Assembly (NCBI GenBank): GCA_964030785.1
Contig: OZ034977.1
Location: 30,299,152-30,363,151, forward strand
Direction of reading: 5' to 3'
Source of the DNA: Siderastrea siderea
Taxonomy: Eukaryota; Cnidaria; Anthozoa; Scleractinia; Rhizangiidae
DNA length: 64,000 nucleotides
The notes beneath the pieces were generated by a model. It did not search any database, had not been told where the DNA came from, and worked only from the letters and a program-made list of their open reading frames with translations. A program made the position numbers and the translations under genes. Shown here in pieces: positions 1-13,167 of this stretch. Each line of letters begins with the position of its first letter. The stretch's first letter is position 1.

Positions 1-268
1 TAATTAACTTCAGACTTATATGTAGATTTAGCCAGCTTTCTATATGTTTTAATTTGTTCTTGGCTTTTTAGCCAGCTTAGTTCATCTTTTCTTTTTAGCC
101 TGTCAAACACTTGTATCATGAGCCCCTGGCTTGGGAGATTGGGAAACCACTCGCTGTGTTCTTGACATAAATTAAATTATCTTATCTTACTATTGCTAGT
201 AAAGATGTCCTGATAACATTTGTTGCAACCAAAAACTAAATACTAATTGCAGACTTTTCTATTTTTAG

Positions 269-340
269 GAATCTTTTATTTAACAAAATTGTTAAGCTCC
301 CGGAACTTGTATTCGCTCAGCTGACCAGCCTGGGACGACT
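269..340 (+). CDS. LRR exon 1
   Basis: This is a 72-nt exon between TTTTTAG and GTAAGT. It reads NLLFNKIVKLPELVFAQLTS and continues to LGRL, a typical 24-residue LRR. Both edges have the shared phase. Confidence 0.88.
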
Positions 341-1612
341 GTAAGTTTATTGATCTATTGATATATTGATCAACTCGGGTGATATTTTAAACTAGATTCG
401 ATATTCTGACGACATTAACATAAGGCTCTATTTTAAATGATGGCTAGCTGGGAGGAAATTTATTCCTTACTGTTTTGCCCAATTGTTACAGATTGATTTT
501 CTCCCAACGCCGTCATTACATTGGCGAAATGCATATGTCGTCTCGATATGGAATTAAGTTTTGTATCATGATCCTTGTCTCTTTTGAAGCAAAGTATTTG
601 AATTCGCTGCCTTCTCAGCCCAAATAACTCACAGAAAAAAAAAACAAATTCACTTTTCTTCGACATATTTTCTTTCCAAACGACAAGGCTCAACAACAGA
701 TTAAAAAAATGAATAAAAATAAAACAAAACAAAACAAAATAAAATCGAATGATGTGACAATCAACTTTTTTCATTTATTTATTTATTAACAATATTTAGA
801 CAGAGATGCCCAGTTCAACAGTACAGTACGCTGGTTTAACTGGGGCTCTGTAAACTGTCTAACACTACCTAATATAGACAATAATTAAATCAATTAATTA
901 AATAACACACACTAAGATATAAAACTCCTACAGAAATCTTAACACAATACGGCGTGCGCATCTCGAAAAACTTTAAAAAGTAACATTCATATTATTAAAG
1001 TTAGTTTTAATTTTAGTACTCACATTTACGGCAATCTGTCGAGGGAATGGACCTTGTAGGGGCGAATAAGAGTAATTCAAATTATTTGAACTATTATACT
1101 CAGTGAGCAAAACCTTTAACCTTGCCACCGGTTCTGGGAAGAAAGTTTTGAAGTTTGGCCGTGGCTGCGGTACCAGTTTCAGTTTTTTGTAAAAATCACA
1201 AGCCATCATTTGAAATGGCATTGCGACATAATAATTCCTTAGGTCCACTTCAATTAATTCTTCAGTTATGACCCTGTGAGGAAACCTGCACTTGAAGACG
1301 CTTTTTAACATTTTAAATGCAGTTTTAAACTTGAGCTTTAACTAATCTCTTCGACACATTTACCCCATATGAAGAAAATTGTGAAATGAAAAAACCAGTA
1401 ACAAAAAAGGCAGGTTTTGCTTTAGTAAGTATATACTACGTCTGAGGGTTAGTTGTCTTTGCGGAAGCTTGTTGGGCGTGGTCATCACTATATTTGCCAT
1501 TTATTTATCTAGAAGGGGTCGTTCCCCTTAAACCGTTTGGTAGCAAAAGTGTCTTGTTAATTTCTGCCACCACAAAAGGCTTATCACTAATAGCAAACTT
1601 TGAAAATCTTAG

Positions 1613-1684
1613 GTATCTTCAAGATAATGAAATAGTTCTACTCCCAGAACGAGCTTTCGCCCAGCTGACCAGCCTAAAGCACTT
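1613..1684 (+). CDS. LRR exon 2
   Basis: This is a 72-nt exon between CTTAG and GTAAGT with the LRR core LQDNEIVLLPERAFAQLTSL. Upstream sequence happens to stay open, but the AG acceptor and the length match the other exons. Confidence 0.87.
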
Positions 1685-2166
1685 GTAAGTTAACTGAATT
1701 TTTTAAAAATATCTTACAAGTTTTTTTTTCAATCAGACAATCAGCGCTGTGTAGGTTGTTTAATTAGTGTAACTATCACTGAATTAATTTCGTTATCAGG
1801 TGTATGTGCTGTGTTCAATGACATTGCAAAGTGGCAGACTAAGTAAATAAGTGTTTAACTTGCTTGATATCAGATTTATCTGCTAAATGTGGCTAACGTT
1901 TGACGACATACTTTCGCCTTATAATCAAAATAATGGAACTGATAACAAACGTGAGCTTTTCAGTAAGTAAAAAAATACGACTGAAGGCGTTGTTGTCACA
2001 AGAATATTGCCTAGTGTTCGCGCAAGCTTTTAGTGCTTGTTAACTAAACATCTTTCTAATGTATTTGTTCAAATAGAATCCGTACCTTTAAACCGTTTGG
2101 AGCACGGGTGTCTCATTTGCCTTCACCGAAAGCTAATTACTAATAGCAAACTTTGAAAATGTTAAG

Positions 2167-2238
2167 GATGCTTTCAGGTAACCTAATAGTTAAACTCCCG
2201 GATCTAGTGTTCAGCAAGCTGACCAACCTGGAATACTT
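2167..2238 (+). CDS. LRR exon 3
   Basis: This is a 72-nt exon after GTTAAG and before GTAAGT with the LRR core LSGNLIVKLPDLVFSKLTNL. The acceptor context (GTTAAG) is weaker than in its siblings. Confidence 0.8.
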
Positions 2239-4256
2239 GTAAGTATACTAATATCTAATACGTTTAAGCAATCGTACAATCAGTACTTTTTGAGTTGCTT
2301 AGTTAGGGTGAGTAGTTGAAATCCTACAAGGATTTTACAGGTTTTTTCTAAGATCCTGTTGGATCCTGTAAGATTACACGGGATCCTATCCAAAATCCCA
2401 AACGGCAATGATCCTAATCATTTTTGATAGAAAAAAACAGGACTTTAATACTGATGAAATTTTCAGAATAATAGGTTAAAATGCAAGGGAGCCGGAGATA
2501 TCTTTGTTAAGAGTTCCTCTATTCCAGGAAATTCTGAAAAAGGGTCTTAAAGATAAAGAAATAAACTGTCGACAGTAATTTGACGCTCATTTCCCTAAAG
2601 ATCGCTATTGTCAAATGAAATTTGTCACATTGAAATTTAAGTTGAATGAGTTTCCTTTTCAGAAAAAAAAACATGTTTTCTGTAAGAACTAGGACTTGTT
2701 TTGTCAATTAAAACGCAGACAACATCTCTCCTCTTCTCAGGCAGGTGTTTCTCTAATGGAACACTGACAATTAAAAAAAGTAAGCAATGGTTGCTCTGGC
2801 CTTTGCTATGAAAAACATTCGTACTGCTGTTTAGATTTCGTCCGTTTTACCGACTTACTGCTGGAAATCAAGTGAAATACTTTCATGGTAAGTATTCATA
2901 AGTGACTAAAGGCTACAATTTTGCGGTTAAAAAAAAACTTTTGCGACCTAAACGTCGAATTCTAGGTACCATTCCACCTTAACTCTATTTAGCCTATGGG
3001 GGGGGGGGGGACACATTGTGCCCGCGCTGAATTTTACGAGTTATAACTTTAAAACGGATAGACGAATAATCACCAAATCTCGTGAATTTTCTTGTAATTT
3101 ATCAGAGAAAATTTTCCTGTGTCAATGACGTGTCTATAATGATTGGCGTTTCCATAGCAAACGTATACTCAGGCGGCCTTTTTTTTTAGTTTTGTCCCTT
3201 CGTTTTAAGAAGAAGATAATCCTTTACTTTTTTTAGCTTGTTTTGATTAAGTATGTTCCTTAGAACAAATTCATATATTTTTCAATGTCGTCATAGTCAT
3301 TTGTATGACTGCAGTCTGGGGATTCAAATTCAAAATTCAAAATGGCTAGTTTGTGACGTCATTGTGACGTCATGATTCGTCATAATCGACACCACATAAG
3401 CCCAATCTGTTTATCTAATGACGTGCTACAAACTTGCTAAGTTTCATTACAAGGGCTTGAATACTTTTTGAGATCTGTTGCCAACCCCCTCCCCCCTCCA
3501 CCACTCGGGCTCAGAAACTCAAAAAAAGACCAGGCAAAATAGGGTTAAGCTGGGATCTTTGCAGGTACCTAAATGATCGTCGAAGGAACCTCAAGGATCG
3601 TTGAAGGATCCTCAAGGATCTTTGCAAGATTATGTAAGATGCTTGAAGATCTTTCGAGGATTGGAGGTGAAGATCCTTAAGGATCCCCCCCCCCCCCCCC
3701 TCAAGATCAAAGATTTTTAAAAAGATCCTTCTCCAGGGATGTGTCATGTCGAGTGACAACGTCAAACAATAACTAAAGAAAATCTTATCTCAGATGACAT
3801 TGTAAGTTATTGTAACCTCGGTTAGTGGGGAGAAAACATATTCTGTACTAGGCAGGGTTGCGAAGCAACGGAACCCAATTGATAAGTTGTATATTCTCTC
3901 CCAACGCCCTCATTATAGAACCGTAATGTCGTCTCAAAATAGAATTCCGTTTTGTGTCGCGATCCGCGTCTCATTCTGTTTTTGTTTTATCAGAAAACTG
4001 TTGAGGACGATATAGATTTTTAGTCATCGTGAAGGGTTATACACATTATACTGCAGCAAACTGTTTAAATTGGTCACTTCTTCAGCCCAAGTTTCTTTCA
4101 GAAAGAAAAATAATTCATTTTTTAAGCAAACTTTGTTGTGTTTGATTTTTTTTTTAAACGACGATACTCCTTAGACCGTTTGGGAGCATAGGTGTCTTGT
4201 GAAAAATTTACCACCGACTGAGGGCTTACACTAAACGCAAAATTTTTTAATGGTAG
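2239..4256. other. Intron with GATCCT-rich repeats and homopolymer runs
   Basis: No coding signal is seen. The stretch holds two clusters rich in GGATCCT/AGGATC words (about 2320-2400 and 3540-3700), a G run near 3000, a C run near 3690, and a fragment of a dispersed hairpin repeat (about 3820-3970). The two GATCCT clusters may be the ends of one inserted element, but no target duplication was identified. Confidence 0.5.
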
Positions 4257-4328
4257 GGATCTTCAACGCAATAGAATAGTTCAACTCCCAGAACGAGTAT
4301 TCGCCCAGCTGACCAGCCTAAAATACTT
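4257..4328 (+). CDS. LRR exon 4
   Basis: This is a 72-nt exon between GGTAG and GTAAGT with the core LQRNRIVQLPERVFAQLTSL. Length, phase and motif match the other LRR exons. Confidence 0.87.
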
Positions 4329-4671
4329 GTAAGTCTACTGAGTTTTTTTTCGTCATATCTTGTACGTTTTATCAATCATACAATCAGCAGTGTACGTTGT
4401 TTAGTTGGTGTAACTGTTACTGTGCTGTGTCCAATGACAACGTGACAGAGAAAGTAAAGGAAGCCTCAGCTTGGGTGATATCAGATGGAACTAACTACAC
4501 ATGTACAATTTGTTTACGCCGTGAAAATTTGAATTTACTCCTCAGTCTTCACGTTTTGGAAATGTGACGCTAACATTTCGGCGTCACATTTCCGCCGTAT
4601 AACTTAAATCAAATAAATAAATAAATAAGTAAGTAAATAAAAATAACATAACAAAGAGTATTGGTTTTGAA

Positions 4672-5253
4672 GTTATGAATATATGAAATTCATATATTTG
4701 AACTGCGGAATGAAGAAATAAATGTGAAGAAGATCCTCGCAGTTATTAACGCAAGATCCTCGCAGATCCTCGAAGATCCTCGCAGTTATTAACGCAACTT
4801 ATGCAGTTTGCGAAAAGTATTGGTTTTGCTGTAACTAAAAAAAAAACAAAAAAATAAAAAAAAAAATATTGTGTAAGAGATTTGTTATGAGAAGAATATC
4901 TATTAATTAAAAAGAAGTTGTTCTCAAGTCGATTTCATCAGAAAAAAAGAAAAGAAATTTGAGTCTTCCCACGGGCAGTCGAACCTATGACCTTCCAGGT
5001 GTCCGTTGGCACATAAAACTATTAGTTCATTTCAGCCTGTCGTCACCCTCACTCATAGTCTTTGCAGAAGTTTCTTTCCCATGTATTTCAGTTATTGATG
5101 TGGAATCTAAATAAGTGTAAAGAAGATCCTCGCATGATTTTTTCAGGCTTTCTTTTCGCAACTGCATAAGTTGCGTTAATAACTGCGAGGATCTTCTTTA
5201 CACTTATTTCTTCATTCCGCAGTTCAAATATATGAGTTTCATATATTCATAAT
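4672..5253. repeat. Foldback MITE with about 110-bp inverted arms and a tRNA-like B box
   Basis: The left arm (about 4672-4800), which contains GAACTGCGGAATGAAGAAAT and GATCCTCGCAGTTATTAACG, is found in reverse complement at about 5150-5253. GATCCTCGCA is tandemly repeated in the left arm. Between the arms, on the minus strand near 4975-4995, lies GGTTCGACTGCC, which resembles a Pol III B box, so the core may be tRNA-derived. I recall closely similar inverted repeats as abundant in coral genomes; that is recollection, not a search. Confidence 0.7.
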
Positions 5254-5355
5254 TCTATGTGGAATCTATAACGTCAACCGTTTGCAACATAGCTGTCTTG
5301 TTAATATTTGCTGCAACCAAAACTAACTTCTAATCGCAAATTTTGCCATTTTTAG

Positions 5356-5427
5356 GGGTCTTGCAAATAACCAAATAGGTAATCTCCCGGAACTAGTTTT
5401 CACTCAGCTGACCAGCTTGGAATCCCT
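5356..5427 (+). CDS. LRR exon 5
   Basis: This is a 72-nt exon after TTTTTAG with donor GTGAGT and core LANNQIGNLPELVFTQLTSL. It is nearly identical to exon 8, including flanking intron sequence, so it is the first exon of a duplicated block. Confidence 0.88.
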
Positions 5428-6241
5428 GTGAGTTTATTAATATCTTAGTTTTGTCAACCATACGATGAAATAATCATATCAAAAATACTTTTTTTTAATA
5501 ACGCGATGAGCAACATTTTTTAATGTAAAGCTAGTACAAATAGTTCTTGTCTCAACGTAGCGCACTCATCGCGAAATATAAAAAGTGACAAGCAAACTTC
5601 ATAAAAAAACATACACAGCGTTGTACTTTAGTACTCATAGTTACGGCAATCTGTCGGGGGTACGTGGCTTGTAAGGACCAATAACAGAGTAATTCAAATT
5701 ATTAGAACTATTTTACTCATTGAGCAAAACCTTTAACTTTGCAACCGCTTTTTTGAAAGATGTTTTGAGGTTTGACCATGGCCTTGGTGCTAATTACAGT
5801 TTTTGAGCCAATTGCAAGCCAGCGTTTGAGATAATATTGCCGCGTAATAATGTCGTCTCAAATGTAGCATTAACGTCCTTTAAATGTAGCTTTAAACTTC
5901 GGCGCCAACTTTTCAATGTCACATTTTTGCCGTATAAGCAAAATAACGAAAATCGCAACGATACGTTTTGTTGTTTAATAATTTAAATACGTCTGAAGGC
6001 TTTGTTTTGAGCTGAGGATCTGCTAGACTTCGCATGAGTTTGACCCGGTGACCGCGGTGCCAATTTCAGCTTTTGAACTAATCACTAGAAAGCATTAAGC
6101 TCTTTGTGCTTGATGATAAACTTTCTTCCTACGTATTTATTCAGATGGAGTCCTAAACTGCAACGCGTTAGCAGGCATTGTTGTCTGGTCAATACCTGTT
6201 TTCATCAAAAGCTAAATACTAATTGTATTTGTCATTTTTAG

Positions 6242-6313
6242 GATTCTTACAGGAAACCAAATAGTGAAACTCCCGGAACTAGTATTCAACCAACTGTCCC
6301 ACCTAAAATACTT
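6242..6313 (+). CDS. LRR exon 6
   Basis: This is a 72-nt exon between TTTTTAG and GTAAGT with core LTGNQIVKLPELVFNQLSHL. It is the duplicate partner of exon 9. Confidence 0.88.
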
Positions 6314-6710
6314 GTAAGTTTATTCAGATGTTTTTTATCAGTTATCATGAGTTTTTTCAGTGATACAATCGGCGTTCTTTAAGACTGTTTACTAAGTTTA
6401 GCTGTATACTTGGGCGCCAACCTAGTTTCCCATATTTCCGCCGGAAGATTTTCATAAAAGGATGAAAATAACAACAAAGATTAGTTTTGCTGTTAGTGTA
6501 AGTATGTCTAATAACGCCTTTTTTCTATGAGAATAATATTTGCTAGTCTTTAATTTGTAGAAGATTTGTGTGTTTGATGGTTAACATCATTGCCATGTAT
6601 TTTTTAAATGGAATTCTCCACCTTGAAACCTTTTGGTACCGCCATAAGTGTCTGGTTAAAATCGCCGCCACCAAAGGCTAGTTACTAATAACGAAATTCG
6701 CTAACCTTAG

Positions 6711-6782
6711 GAATCTACATGGTAACAACATAGTTGAACTCCCAGAACGAGTATTCAGCCAACTGACCAACCTGAAAAACCT
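6711..6782 (+). CDS. LRR exon 7
   Basis: This is a 72-nt exon between CCTTAG and GTAAGT with core LHGNNIVELPERVFSQLTNL. It is the duplicate partner of exon 10. Confidence 0.88.
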
Positions 6783-8921
6783 GTAAGTTTGTTGATATCT
6801 GACGAGTTTTATCAGTCATAAAAGTACGCTGTTTAAGTTGTTTAGTTAGCGTAACTATCACTGTGCTGTGTTCAATGACAACGTGACAGAAAGAGTATAG
6901 GGAGCTTCAACTTGGGTGATATCAGATGTAACTGACCACGCAATTTGTTTTGATGTCGTGAAAGAATGTGCTTCGAGTCTTTACATGTAGCTTTAACTTG
7001 GAAGCCAGCTTTTCGGCGCCACATTTCCACCGTATAAAAAAATAAATTGCTATGAGAAGAATTTCTGTTATTGTTATTATTTAACGGCACACGATTCTCA
7101 AGGTTAAATACTTTTCGGTCGGGATTTTACAGTACGGACCATTACCTTGGAAACGTTCCTTTTGGATACTTTTTTTCCTCGCACTCCAGCAGAATTCAAA
7201 TTGCGACAACGTAAGAAGGTAAAAAAGTGGAATGAACGAGGAGAGCATGTCTTTTTTAGAAAAACGCTCGTCACTTAACTTTATTACCAACTTTTGATCT
7301 TAGCAAAAAACTCGTTAGTAGTGAATCAAAAAGCATGGCCAACGGTCTTCAGTGTGTGTTTATTGGTTTTTGTACGGCTATAGATTTGTAAGCTGTAAAG
7401 ACCCGACTAAATTGGCCAGGACTTGAACAACAGGGGGGGGGGAAGGAAAGGGGGGTCCTCCATAAGGTTTTTCTTGGATTTTTTCAAAGACGAATTATTA
7501 TCTAAGCCGTGTGCATATCCTTTAGACATATTTTGACGCACGTTTAGTGAGAATCGGTTGCTATGGTTACAAGATATGACGTCTAAGTTTCGGTAAAACC
7601 CAAGATGGCCCCCAAATGACGGCCATCTTGGATGACGTCAAAGGTTCCCAGCAGCGTGGCAACCCATTGTGTGTACAACATCTTGTAGAACACATCACAA
7701 GCTTTCTACTTAAGGTGAAATCTTTTCGAAATATTGTAACATAACGAAAACCCAAGGTTGTACCATGGTGGGGGAGTGACTTTGCTTGTACGTCAGAAGG
7801 TTAAAGCTACTAGTATGAAACTAAAAGTGTATCTTGATTCCTTACCGAGATCGTTGCTCTAGTAGTGGGCGTCCTTGAAAATAATTTTAGCTTGTTCACA
7901 AGTCTGCTTTTGCTGTAGCTCGCGCTAAACACAACCTTGCTAGGTGTGACGAAAATTTGCACTCGGCATCCACAAAGTTCTCCATAAAGCAATTGAAGCA
8001 AACAACTTGCAGTTTTCGATGAAAAGATATTTTCAGTGTCCTTTTTTTCTAAAGTTCGACAGTTCCTTCATTCACGTAAAGTCTAACACGCTGCCACAAT
8101 TTCCAGTTTGAAAAGCCTGTTTGTGAGTTTTTATCGCGGCGTTTCCATTATTATTCTTTTTCCCGAGTTGTCCCCGCCCATAACGAAGAAGTATTTTCAA
8201 ATAAAACTATTTTGGGTTGTAGAGGACGACGAAAACTGACATATACAATAAAAGGAGAGCAGTTTTCATCCAAGAGCCACGCAAGTTTTCGCCGATCGAC
8301 GACAACGACCATCAAACTGTTTCCGAAAGCTAGTTAAAATTGCTGGTTTCTTTCCTTGTCATCGCGCCGGAAATTGACTTAAACGAACAACCGGAAGTGT
8401 TGTTTTGTCCCAAAAATGATGCCATATAATAAACTATTTACTAGCTTCACTTGCTCGGGACCGTACTGGGGAATACTGCCTCTTGGTCGTTTTTGTACGG
8501 ACCTTGCTGTGCTCGGTCCGTACTACCACGACCTCGGGCCAATATTCCCTAGTGCGGCCCTCTCGCTCAGTTAGTAAGAGGTCAGTCTTTGCAGAAGTTC
8601 TTAGTGCTTATTAAGAAAACTCTTTTCCATGTCAGTTTTGACGTTGTGGAAGGAATTGTGCGGCGCGTCTTTACATGTAGCTTTAACTTGGAAGCCAACT
8701 TTCGGCGTCACCGGTTCCACCGTATAAACAAACAAAAATTGCTATGAGGAGAATATCTGTTAGTCTTTGTAGAAGTTTTTAGTGCTTAATAAGAAAACTC
8801 TTTTCCATGTATGTATGTATTCATATAGGATCCATAACGTCAACCGTTTGCAACATAGCTGTCTTGTTAATATTTGCTGCCACCAAAAGCTAATTTCTAA
8901 CTGCAAACTTTGCCATTTTAG

Positions 8922-8993
8922 GAGTCTCACAAATAACCAAATAGGAAATCTCTCAGAACTAGTATTCACTCAGCTGACCAGCTTGGAATCCTT
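8922..8993 (+). CDS. LRR exon 8
   Basis: This is a 72-nt exon between TTTTAG and GTAAGT with core LTNNQIGNLSELVFTQLTSL. It duplicates exon 5; the usual Pro of the LP motif is Ser here. Confidence 0.87.
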
Positions 8994-9784
8994 GTAAGTT
9001 GATTTATATCTGATAAGTCAATCATACAATCAAACAATAGTACCAAAAATCCATTTTATAAACAATGTGACAAGAAAGATTTTTTCAACGTAAGGCTAGT
9101 ATAAAGTGGTCTTAACGCAACGCAGCGTGTTCATCGCGAAGAAAAAGTGACAAACAAACTTCATAAAGAAACATACACAGTTTTGACCATTTAGTACTCA
9201 CATTTACGTCAATCTATCGAGGGTAAGTGACCTGTAGGGACCAATAACAGAGTTAAATTCAAGTTCAAGTTTTAAAACTATTTTACTCAATGAGCAAAAC
9301 ATCTAACTCTGCAGCCGCTTCTTTGAAGGAATGTTTTCAAGTTTGAACTTGGCTGCAATGCCAATTACAGTTTTTGAGCCAATCGCAAGTCAGCGTTTGG
9401 GATGATATTGCCGCCTAATAACAAACATAATAACGGCACTAACTTTTTGACCTCACATTTTCAAAATATAAACAAAATAAAAATGGCGACAATAGGCCAG
9501 GTTTTGTTGTTAGCAATGAAATTACGTCTGAAGGCTTTGCAGTGAGACGAGGATCTGCTTAGACTTTACCGTGACCGTTTGCCTGAGACCGTGCTTGCGG
9601 TGCAAATTTCAGTTTTTGAACCAATCACAGGCAAGCATCAAGCTCTTTTTGCTTGATAATAAACTTCTTTCTTACGTATATATTCAGATGGTGTCCTCAA
9701 CTGCTCCGCGTTTGCTAGCATAGTTGTCTGGTTAATATTCGTTGCCATCAAAAGCTAAATACTAATTGTATTTGTCTTTTTTAG

Positions 9785-9856
9785 GAGTCTTACAGGAAAC
9801 CAAATAGTTAAACTCCCGGATCTAATATTCAACCAACTGTCCCACCTAAAATACTT
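9785..9856 (+). CDS. LRR exon 9
   Basis: This is a 72-nt exon between TTTTTAG and GTAAGT with core LTGNQIVKLPDLIFNQLSHL. It duplicates exon 6. Confidence 0.88.
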
Positions 9857-10240
9857 GTAAGTTAATGAGATCTTATTTGACGTCTCACGAGTATTATGAA
9901 TCATACAGCCAGCGTTCTTTTAGTTGTTTGCGAAGTTTAACTCTTAACTTTGACGCCAACCTATTGTAGTTTCCCACATTTCAGCCGGTTAAAACATGAA
10001 AATAACAACGATAAAGAAAACGATAACTTTGCTGCTTTTGTAAGTTACGTCTAATAAAGCTTTTTCTAAGAAGAATATTTGCCGGTCTTTGCAGAGGCGT
10101 TTTGCTTTAATGGTTAACATCTTTCTCATGTGTTTATTTAAATAGAATCTTGACCTTAATCCGTTTAGTACCACAAGTGTCTCGTTAAAATTTGCCGCCA
10201 ACGCAGGCTTGTCATAAATTTTGAGCTTTTGTAATCTTAG

Positions 10241-10312
10241 GAATCTTCACGGTAATAACATAGTTGAACTCCAAGAACGAGTATTCGCCCAGCTGACCAA
10301 CCTGGAAAAGCT
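10241..10312 (+). CDS. LRR exon 10
   Basis: This is a 72-nt exon between TCTTAG and GTAAGT with core LHGNNIVELQERVFAQLTNL. It duplicates exon 7; the LP Pro is Gln. Confidence 0.87.
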
Positions 10313-10511
10313 GTAAGTTTGTTGATATCTGACCCAGCTGCCCCACAACCGATAATATTTACCTCATCGTCTAGAAGACATCACAAGCTATCTAATAAAG
10401 GTAAAACATTTTCAAGATACTGTAACAAAACAAAAACCCAGGTTCCATCAACCCCCCTTTTGTCACCTAATAAAGGCTTAATTACTAACTATAAAACCTT
10501 GCTAATCTTAG

Positions 10512-10583
10512 GTATCTTCGACGAAATAAAATCGTTGATCTCCCAGAACAATTATTCGCCCAGCTGGTCAAGCTGAAATTCTT
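10512..10583 (+). pseudogene. LRR exon 11 with mutated splice donor
   Basis: This 72-nt LRR unit (core LRRNKIVDLPEQLFAQLVKL) follows a good acceptor (CTTAG), but the base after it is A, giving ATAAGT instead of GTAAGT. The reading frame is intact. It is therefore probably skipped, uses a cryptic donor, or is retained by rare AT-type splicing. Skipping keeps frame because the exon is symmetric. Confidence 0.7.
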
Positions 10584-10656
10584 ATAAGTTTAGTGATATC
10601 TGACAAGTTTCATTAATCAAACAATCGGCACCATGCAGTGCTCACAGATATTAACC

Positions 10657-11344
10657 GTGGTTACACAAATCAACTTTACCTAAGTAAATATGAGGTTTCC
10701 CTGGGGAAAGCTGCATTTTCCTGTGTAAACGATTTTACCTCGGAAAAAAATTACCCATGTAAATTTTCATGGTTAATTGATCGAGAACAATAGAAAACGC
10801 CCCATTAGCAAAACCCTTTGTGGATTGAAGGGTCGTTTGGTTTTCCCAGGTAAACCTACCAATAAAAAGCCGAGTTTTGGACACTGCCCGTGCAATGCGT
10901 GATCAGCTAGTTGACCGAGTTTACATGTTGTGTCCTTCTGTAAAGATTCAAGATGGCTTCTTCTCGACGAATGTTGCGTGCGTCAAATTTTAACGAAACC
11001 TGAGGTTTACAGCATCGAAAATTTTTAATTCTCAGGAAACGTAACTGACCAAGGACTTGGTAGCGTATCCGTTGGAAATGGTTTCTTCATCTTCTTATTT
11101 GGTTCGTAAAGAAAAGCATTACATATGAATGAGCTACGCGTCGCAGTTAAAACCGTAATAACTGCCGGAGCAATACTCAATAATCTTTTAATTGTCCCTG
11201 TTTTCTTCCGTGAAACTTTCCCAGCCAGAGAAAACTCCCTGGGTACATGTAACCGTAATTACCCAGGTAAATTAAAAACCTTAGCTATCTTACCAAGGGA
11301 AATTATACTGGGTAAATCATGTTTACCTAAGGTGGTGTAACCAC
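10657..11344. repeat. Possible MITE with GTGGTTACAC ends
   Basis: GTGGTTACAC (10657-10666) and its reverse complement GTGTAACCAC (11335-11344) bound 688 bp lying between LRR exon 11 and exon 12. Short inner stretches (ACCTAAGTAAA / TTTACCTAAGG) are loosely palindromic. No clear target duplication was found, so the ends are provisional. Confidence 0.4.
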
Positions 11345-11760
11345 TGCTATTTTGACAGAATAAGTAAAGAAATTTTTAACCCCGGGTGATATCAGATTTA
11401 ACTCTTGTACACTTTGTTTACTCGGAGTAGATTTCAATGAACTCAACCTTCAGTTTTGACATTGTGGAAACATGCGTGTGGTCTTTAAATATAGCTTTAG
11501 AGTTGTACGTCATATTCCCCTCAAATATTCCCCGCATATGAACATTGAAATAATAAATTTACCATGAGGCAGGTTTTTTTTTTGTTGAGATGAGGATTTG
11601 GTGGACTATGCAGAAGATTTGTTGTTTGATGTTAAACATGTTTCCCATGTATTTAACCAATGGGAGTCCTTTACTTCAAACCGTTTGCTAGAATACTTAT
11701 CCTGTTAACATCTGTTGTCACCGAAAGCAAAATACTAATTGTCAGCTTTTTCATTTTTAG

Positions 11761-11832
11761 GAGTCTTTCATTTAACCAAATGTTTAAACTCCCGGAAATA
11801 GTATTCGCTCAGCTGACCAACCTGGAATCTTT
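11761..11832 (+). CDS. LRR exon 12
   Basis: This is a 72-nt exon between TTTTTAG and GTAAGT with core LSFNQMFKLPEIVFAQLTNL in the standard phase. Confidence 0.88.
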
Positions 11833-12632
11833 GTAAGTTTACCGGCTCCCGTGATAAGTTTCATTAGTCATACAATCAGATCTGGTTAAAGTTGTTTAGG
11901 TATGTGAACTGTGCTGTGTTCAAAGACATTGTGACAAAATTAGGAAAGAATTTTAAACCGGGGTGAACATTTTTAACTGATGATACACTTTTTACTCATG
12001 CTATATGTATTTCAACTAAGTCTTCAGTTTTGAAGTTGTAAGGAAAGATGCACTTCAATAACCATTTCAGTGTCATGAAATGAGGCCAAGTTTTTTCACG
12101 TCACTAATTTTTCACCGTATAAGCAAAATTATGAAAATAACAGCACAGCTACAATCTTGGCCAATTGATTTAGGGACACTTTGCCTTTAATTTGGAAAGA
12201 GGGCGATAACACCCACCCCTCCAAAAGTATTTTACAAATTTTTGCCCCGTTTCCCGAAACAATGTTGAAGTACTTAAACTGTACACGATATCGGAGATGT
12301 GTTGGACTCCTGAGCATTGTTTGGGAAAGGGAGGGGAAGTAGATGTTATTGGTGTTTTCATAAAAAGTTGGCTCAGTGTCCCAAAGTGTCCTAAACGTTT
12401 TGGCCACAATTGTAGGTTTTTGCTGCAAGTAATTATATATGCTTGAAGTATTTGCAGTGAGGGAAAGATAAGCAGTCCTGGAAGAAGCCCTTTGGACGTA
12501 ATGATTAACATGTACCACTACTTATTCCAATGGAGTCTTCAACCCCAAGGTGTTTGATTTCACACGCATCTTATTACAATTTGTCGATACCCATTGAAGG
12601 CTAATTACTAATCGCAATCCTCATAATGTTAG

Positions 12633-12704
12633 GTATATTCGACGAAACAGAATTGTTGATCTCCCAGAAGGAGTATTCGCCCGGCTTACCAACCTAAAAT
12701 ACTT
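12633..12704 (+). CDS. LRR exon 13
   Basis: This is a 72-nt exon between GTTAG and GTAAGT with core IRRNRIVDLPEGVFARLTNL in the standard phase. Confidence 0.87.
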
Positions 12705-13167
12705 GTAAGTTTATTGATATTTCTTACGTTTTGTCAAACATACAATCAGCGACGTACTGTGTTTAGTGTCGTTGCGACAGACACCTCGCTCAAGATCAGA
12801 ATGTACTGATGATACGCTTTGTTTACACAAAGTACCTTTCAATTAACTCAGTCTTGAGTTAATAGTCGAAACATGCACTTGATAAAGAAATTCATTGTCT
12901 TACCTAGGCACCTACTGTTGGAGGTCATATCCTCGGCATATGACAGTTGGTTTTCCTGTTAGTGATCAATCATGTTTGAAGGCTCTGTTGCAGGACAAGG
13001 GTCTGCCAGACTTTACAGGAGCATTTTGTGCTTGACGTTACATATATTCCCCATGTACTTCCTCCAATGGGAGTCCTTTACTGGAAACCGGTTGCTAGCA
13101 AAGTTGTCTCGCTAACATTTGCTGCTACCAAAAGCTAAATACTAATTACAAACTTCGTCATTCTTAG

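Larger units (their letters stand above)
5270..10320. repeat. Tandem segmental duplication of a three-exon LRR block
   Basis: Exons 5, 6 and 7 (5356, 6242, 6711) recur as exons 8, 9 and 10 (8922, 9785, 10241) at offsets of 3566, 3543 and 3530 bp. Flanking intron sequence is also shared, for example the stretch before exons 5 and 8 with AACGTCAACCGTTTGCAACA. The near-constant offset indicates one direct duplication of about 3.5 kb followed by small indels. The 7.1-8.8 kb part of the block holds other repeats, including a dispersed poly-C/G-associated repeat (7440-7800) and an imperfect hairpin near 8440-8590. Confidence 0.75.

Noticed and set aside
12129..12518. Two overlapping minus-strand frames of 113 and 129 residues
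   Set aside because: They overlap each other in intron sequence, without homology or splice context.
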